This document shows, piece after piece, positions 58,522-64,000 of a stretch of 64,000 bases of DNA. A program made the position numbers and the translations under genes. Under the pieces are notes generated by a model. The model saw only the letters and a program-made list of their open reading frames with translations, had not been told where the DNA came from and made no database searches. The stretch comes from Hyparrhenia diplandra. Taxonomy: Eukaryota; Streptophyta; Magnoliopsida; Poales; Poaceae. Location: contig JADLZK010012213.1 of assembly GCA_015847255.1 (NCBI GenBank), positions 1 to 64,000 on the forward strand, read 5' to 3'. Each line of letters begins with the position of its first letter. Positions within the stretch are counted from its first letter, which is position 1.

Positions 58522-59329
58522 TGATGGTGCATCACGATCTTTGTACACTGGTAATCCGAATTCGTAGGGGATTCATGTTTCAAATTGGATGGGCCATCCC
58601 GGTCGGATCAGAGGGACCGGGCTCACTGGTGCGGCTCAAGCGAAGGTCAACACATCCTCCGCACGGATTGGGTCGTCACGCCGCTCCATCGAGATCAAAC
58701 ACGAAGCACGGGAGTCCCACGGCGTCTGGGATCACTACGCCGCCAATCCTCCCGGGCCGGTAAACATTACCGCCGCATCATCAACCCCACTCTGTTCTCC
58801 CCACCTCTCCGAAATACTCCTTGTCTGCGTCGATCAACATCACATCGCCGCCACTCATCCGAGGCGCCCCACAGGAAACCTAATCGCCGCATCATCAACC
58901 CCGCGTTGTTCTCGTCGGTTTCACCTTCGAGATCATACCTTGCTGCTCTCATGGCGGGTGGCGTCGGGGGTGGAAACGAGGTCGGGGACAAGCGGGTCGT
59001 GGTCGTAATCACGTCCCATGGCCACGGACAGCGGGTTCATCTTTGGAGGTGGCATCGTCGATGGGGCAGCTGTGGGCGCCACCGGTCGTGGTCGTGGCGT
59101 GGCGGGTGCTGGCACTGGCAATCAGCGTGGTCATGGCTTCTTTGCTCTTGCCGCGGGCAACCCCGAGGCAGCGGCTCGGCGACCAACCAAAGGCGGTAAT
59201 TTGGAAACCACGGCGGTTGCTCCTGGTGCCTCGGACGGCTCCTGCAATTGAAAATCCGAGCCTGCCGCGGTATCCTGGGAAAAGGGGCTGATCAAGGCAA
59301 GCGGTGAAAAGGAAACGCCGCTTGAGTGT

Positions 59330-60411
59330 GTGATCGCAATGAAGACCATTACACTAATCGGTGTCCACAACTCGGGGCCCCTAAACCTTCCAGTGGCGTA
59401 TTGCGCTGCTGTTGTGGATGGCATGGGCTTCTTCCAAATCAAGCTGCAAGGAACACTCACATTGTTTTGCCGATCCATTCCTCGGTGGCTGCCCTCATTA
59501 CGAGTTGAAGCGGGCAGCGTCTCCCACCGATTGCTCTTATGCGAATTAGCAAGAATCATACCGGTTCGATGGGAGTTATGCGTGCAAGAACAAAGTGATG
59601 CGACTTTTGTTGTTCCATTCCCTAGCAAAGGAGAGTTGGATCGCATGATTGCTATCCGTACAGTCACTACAAAGAATAAGGAAGGTACTCTCCATTTTGA
59701 AGAGTTTGTTGATGATGTCAAACCTATCAGAGTTTTGGATCAGGTTTGGGTGACTGTTACTAAGGTACCACGAGTCCTTCGTTCCTTTTTACCCTTATGG
59801 GCGGTGGGCACTATCATTGGAGCTACACAAAAGGTTGATATGAAGCATCTTCTATTAACTGGAGAAGTTCGTATTCTTGTGGCGGTGTTCGATGCTAAAA
59901 AATCCCCACCTTTGCCGATGTGTGTGTTGAGACCAACATCTACCGCCTTTTCTTCAAAGCAGATGAAACTCCAAGAGAAGAGCCCTTCAATCTGGAGGAA
60001 GATGACCTATTAGCAAATGAGGATGCTGATCCTGATAGCAGTGGTGACCATGATATGGAGGAGGCGATAAACAACCCTCGGCTTTGGGGAATAATGACAA
60101 CACTAGTGGGAAAAATTCCACTACCCAGAAGACAACTCCTCGAAACAAGGTTGTGGTCTTTGGAAGGGGTTACGGATTTGGCTTGTGGGCAACTCTTTGA
60201 AGAATTTAGCATTAAAGTTATGGCGGAAGATGATGATGGGGTCGAAAAAAAAAAGTTTTTTCGACAGAAGAAGATCCCTTGCTCCCGGAGGAGGACCCAT
60301 TTGCACTCATTAGAGGCTTGGATGTCGGGACTTCTCCCGCCGTCCCCCTACCTCGCGGGGGTGGGGGGGGGGGGGGGGAGGGGGCTGCACCGTCCCTCTC
60401 CGCCCCTGTGA
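59330..60411 (+). pseudogene. LINE ORF1, DUF4283-like region
   Basis: The frame 59330-60010 includes ATFVVPFPSKGELDRMIAIR, VWVTVTKVPRVLRSFLPLW and AVGTIIGATQKVDMKHL, the pattern of the DUF4283 RNA-binding-like domain of plant LINE and retroelement ORF1 proteins. After a one-base shift near 59925 the next frame continues NIYRLFFKADETPREEPFN and an acidic stretch. The CCHC zinc knuckle usually following was not found. A G-run of about 15 bases lies at 60363-60379. Confidence 0.65.
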
Positions 60412-61621
60412 GGCGTCCTCGCCACGGTGTCCCTCATCATGGAGGGTGAGCACGCGGCCGTCACACGGATGAGGAAGAGACTACACCATCCGCCGCTCCT
60501 TTGGCTAGGGGGCTATCAGCGCCCACAGTCATGGTGGAACCACCATCACCACCTGCAGGGAGAGCTCCCTCACCCATTGTAGTAGCTGATCCGGGGTCGC
60601 TACACGAAGGGGGGAATCCTGCCGCCCACCTTGAGGACTTCCGCTGCCCGACGCCGGGCGGTTCGGCGACGCCGAGGGATCACACCCGCCTCGTTGGGAG
60701 CGATGCCTTGGCCGTACCACCGGTCCCTGCCTTTGGCCGCGTCTGGAGATACACCGCTGCCTGGAGATACACCGCTGCCCGACTCAATCGAGGCGGCTCC
60801 ACGACGCGTGGGGGGTCACATCCGCCTCGGGTGGGGACCTTGGCCGCACCTATAGTGGAATCACCCGCATGGAGTTGCTGCGGGGTGACCCCGCCGACCG
60901 TCGATACAGCGGGGCTTCACTGCCGGCGGGTGGCGCCCCATGCTAGGGGCTACAAGCTGCAAGGGCAGGATCTCCGTGCCGCCGCCAAGTCGCGGAGCTC
61001 ACTTCGCCGATTCCTGCGGGTTTTGATCTTTGGGATCTTATCTCCGGCTAGTGACGTACCTCAAGCTGCTAATATCATAGAGGCAAAGGAGGTGGCTACG
61101 TCAAGCAGTTGCGTCGAAGCACTAGGGCAGCGGCGATGGCGGATGAATATACCTGGACAAGGTGGAGCGAATGGCGGCGAAAAGGAATCTTGAATCATCA
61201 GGTACTTCTTTTTCAAGCTTTATAAATTCGCATATTATTTCAAACCTTGGTAGGTTAGGCATTAACCTAGGTTCCTCGGATGTTACTGTTATTAAAAATC
61301 TAGAGGTTGATAGGTTAGTGCTCTGTGCTAATCACAAAAAGAGCCATTTAAATTATAAGGCTAGTTATCCCAATAGTGATGACGGCGGGAAGAAAGACTG
61401 GAGGCAGTTCTCAGCCACGCTTGTGGAAATCTAAATGAGAATGTCACGGATACGGAGAATGATCAAATCATAGATCTCTCCCCTGTTCGACGTAAGGAAA
61501 AAAATATAATAATGCCAATTATTCTAACAAAGGCAAACTTCCTAGAAAGCCAAAAAACCCCTCAAAAATTATCCTAAAATGAAAGGGGTGTTACGGAATA
61601 GAGAGAGGTGCAGCGGCAGAC

Positions 61622-62262
61622 TTGGCTAAACACAGATTTTTGGCAGAATTAGTTAAGGAGGAGCAAATTAATTTTATAGCTCTCTCTGAGACTGGTAGGG
61701 ATTCTTTTTCAGATCATGTCCTCAAAAATCTTTGTGGAGGACAGGAATTCCTGTGGCATACCATGGCACCACACGGTAGATTAGGGGGCATATTGTTAGG
61801 GGTTGACCTGAATGTTTTTGATATTGGAGCCATTGATGAAGGGGATTTCTATGTGAAATTCACCCTAAGATTTAAGACAAATGGCTTCAAATTTGTGCTA
61901 TACTCAGTGTATGGGCCAGCACAACACCAAAACAAAAGCGCTTTCCACTCTGAGATAGCCAACACTTGCTCTAAGGAATCCCTTCCATATCTGATAGGAG
62001 GAGATTTTAATATAATGAGAAAACCTGAGGATAAAAGCTCAGGGGATTTTGATCCTAAATGGCCAAATCTATTTAATGCTGTCATTGAATCTCTTGATCT
62101 TAGGGAGATTGTGATGTCAGGCCGCCAATATACTTGGGTGGGGACTGGGGAGACCACCCTACTTTTGAAAAAACTAGATAGAGAGTTCTAGTCAGTACGG
62201 AGTGGGAAAATCAGTTCCCATTAACGACGGTCGAGCCTAGAGATAGGAATATTTCTGACCAT
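61622..62262 (+). pseudogene. LINE ORF2 endonuclease domain
   Basis: This domain nicks target DNA to prime insertion. Frame 61622-62188 shows FIALSETGRDSF (catalytic Glu), GGILLGVD, VYGPAQHQNK, YLIGGDFNIMRKPEDKSSG (the GDFN motif) and SGRQYTWVGTG. A stop at 62189 is followed, in another frame, by RNISDHTPLVV, which supplies the final SDH motif at 62254-62262. The usual NSTDG-like N-terminal start is missing or degraded. Confidence 0.85.
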
Positions 62263-62604
62263 ACCCCCCTTGTGGTTAACACTAGAGCTTCGACTCACCA
62301 AACCGAAAACCGACCTTCAGATTTGAGAGGGGCTGGTTAATTCGGGATGGCTTTTTATGACATGGTTGCAAATATCTGGCAATCTGAGAATTCGAGATTC
62401 GACCCCACTTGAGCGTTGGCGGTTTAAGATCCGTGAGACTCAGACAACATCTTAGAGGCTAGGCTAAACATACAGCAGGATCCTCTGTAAAAAAAAAAGA
62501 AAATTTTGTTAGCTCTTTTAGAGAATCTTGATAAGAAGGCTGAAATTGGCCCTTTATCTCGATCAAGAAATCAATTTTAAACACTACCTAAAGGAGCGTC
62601 TAGT

Positions 62605-63004
62605 TTGTCTTTTTTGAGAGAGGAGGAACTAAAATGGTATGAGAGAGCCAAAGTAAAAACCCTTTTGGAGGGTGATGCTAATACTAGGTTCTTTCATCTA
62701 GTGGCTAATGGGAAACATCGTAAGCAACATATTTATAAACTTGAAGATGATCAAGGTGTGATTGTTGGCGATGACCGTCTCAAAAGCCATATTACTAATT
62801 ATTATAAAAATCCTTTTTGGGCCACCAGAAAATTCTGAGATCACACTAATTGAAGATCAAATCTTAGATATTCCACAAGTATCCCCAGAGGAAAATGATA
62901 TCCTCATTAGTCCTTTCACTGAATCTGAGGTGAGGGATGCAGTCTTCCAAATGGAGCATAATAAAGCTCCAGGACCTGATGGGTTTCCTGCGGAATTCTA
63001 TCAG
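62605..63004 (+). pseudogene. LINE ORF2 linker and reverse transcriptase start
   Basis: Frame 62605-62835 reads ERAKVKTLLEGDANTRFFHL and KHRKQHIYKLEDDQG, the conserved pre-RT linker of plant L1 elements. A frameshift near 62820 leads to EVRDAVFQMEHNKAPGPDGF and PAEFYQ, RT block 1. Homology ends at 63004. No later RT block is present, so the enzyme could not work. Confidence 0.85.
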
Positions 63005-64000
63005 GTGTTGTGCTTGGCACTGGTTCTCTGTATTTCTGGGCTGCTCATTTGGCTGGTCCAGTCTAGGGTGCATTGGCATCTTGGTGTTGTGCTTGGCTGG
63101 AGGCCATCGGCCTCATTGCTGAAAGTGGTAGAGACAGGTAACCTCCTCTGTTTATTACTAATCTTCAACCATGCTGGAGTCTGGAACTGTCTATTCACAA
63201 AAAAAAAAAAAAGGAACTGTCGACAGACTGTAGTGATCTTTACATGGCAAAATGGAAGTTGCTAGCTGTCCATTACTTTCTGTTTATAGCAGATCTCTCG
63301 CATGCTCAAGTTTCCTGCAACAATCATCCTGTGCTCTGGTGTGCGATTTCCATTTAATCCTTGTGCGAAAACAATATGCTTATAAGAAAGTTCATGCCTT
63401 AAACTTAGCTGCTGCTTACTTGCTACAATATTTTTTTTTTCTAACAAGAGTAGCCTTTTATTTCCTATGTGCTAATTTCATTACAGATCTAATGAAGGCT
63501 ACTGATGAGGAGCACACACAAATTCTACTTTACTTGGTCTGATCCATGAGGAGGTGGGTAACCTTTTTTGTACTGCAAAAATGTAAATGGGTATGCAAGA
63601 GAGTTTGCTCCTCATGCTATGGTTATATGATAGGAAAATGTACTTCAGTGGGAAGCTAATTGCAGTTCATGGTAGCCTATAGTTTGTGTTGGAAGGTGTC
63701 TCTCTAAAACAGTGGGAGGAGTGGGAAGGCTCCTCGTGGATATTGCACTGTCTACTTCTGTTATCATTTCATTTATAGAACCAAATAGCAGCTGATGTGA
63801 TGATCTCTTGGGTCGACTCAAGTTCTCCTATACTTCTCTTTAGATAAATGGTAGGTAAATTCTTGGGATATATTGTTCTTAAATGAATTGAATTTTTAAG
63901 CATGAAGATTTATGACTTTGACTTTTTCAAACGTTGCAGAGAAGAAGAAACTATTGTGTTGCGGCCAGCTGAGGTGGAGGCGTTAAGCGTAGGTGGGTTC
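63005..64000. other. Intron-like DNA after the LINE breakpoint
   Basis: No recognisable gene. T-rich tracts before AG (for example 63425-63485) and a short open stretch at 63495-63539 (KATDEEHTQILLYL) suggest intron/exon structure. A 14-base A-run lies at about 63199-63212. Confidence 0.3.
63941..64000 (+). CDS. Possible partial exon at the window edge
   Basis: After TTTTTCAAACGTTGCAG the frame EEETIVLRPAEVEALSVGGF is open to the last base. The acceptor context is good and the peptide is not low-complexity. Too short to assign; it would be the start of an exon of a gene running out of the window. Confidence 0.3.

Larger units (their letters stand above)
57880..63004 (+). mobile_element. L1-like LINE, truncated inside reverse transcriptase
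   Basis: Order on the plus strand: 5' leader, ORF1 fragments (57939-60411), a GC-rich linker (60411-61150), then ORF2 with apurinic endonuclease (61622-62262), a linker, and the first part of reverse transcriptase (to 63004). Several frameshifts and stops occur. The catalytic YADD box, RNase H/zinc region, 3' UTR and poly-A are missing, because homology stops at GFPAEFYQ. Loss of the 3' end is opposite to the 5' truncation expected from target-primed insertion, so a later deletion or rearrangement is likely. The 5' edge is approximate. Confidence 0.85.

Overview
The window looks like transposon-dense nuclear DNA from a grass, probably a panicoid. The grounds are AT-rich intergenic DNA with GC-extreme exon-like islands, LTRs starting TGTAACACCC, a Stowaway MITE, MITEs with CCCTGTTTAG-type ends, L1-like LINEs, a tRNA-derived SINE, Helitron ends of grass type, and Met-tRNA-type primer sites. 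I saw no bacterial operon, rRNA, tRNA gene or CRISPR array. No intact, recognisable host protein gene is present. The recognisable host-like sequences are broken copies: ZW10, alcohol dehydrogenase and HSP70.

Layout. 1-4.1 kb: unclassified repeat-like DNA. 4.1-8.3 kb: probable minus-strand gypsy LTR containing a hAT transposase relic. 9.1-14.4 kb: two copies of a duplicated segment, the second carrying a 1,028-bp CACTA element whose empty site survives in the first. 14.4-15.75 kb: GC-rich element with 16-bp inverted ends. 16.48-21.92 kb: probable Helitron carrying ZW10 exons and alcohol-dehydrogenase exons in one orientation, itself split by a hAT-like element with an 8-bp target duplication. 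22.2-24.4 kb: LINE-like insertion beside an unrecognised coding remnant. 26.5-29.5 kb: intron-bearing HSP70 pseudogene. 30.7-31.0 kb: SINE. 31.6-32.65 kb: copia fragments with a LINE 3' end. 33.4-35.5 kb: a second Helitron-like unit on the minus strand.

35.85-50.83 kb is the central feature: a 15-kb LARD-like LTR element (large retrotransposon derivative, non-autonomous). It has LTRs of 3.7 and 3.9 kb, perfect GGATG target duplications, a primer site and polypurine tract, and about 3.4 kb of internal DNA with no pol. An inverted solo LTR of the same family sits inside it with its own ACTAT duplication. It landed next to a GC-rich exon-like locus (50.8-51.9 kb). 55-57.3 kb holds three MITEs. 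57.9-63.0 kb is an L1-like LINE with ORF1, endonuclease and the start of reverse transcriptase; it stops inside RT. The last kilobase may contain exons of a gene continuing past the window.

The biology is mainly layered transposition, gene-fragment capture and decay, not a pathway. Ages, family names and copy numbers need database searches that I could not run.
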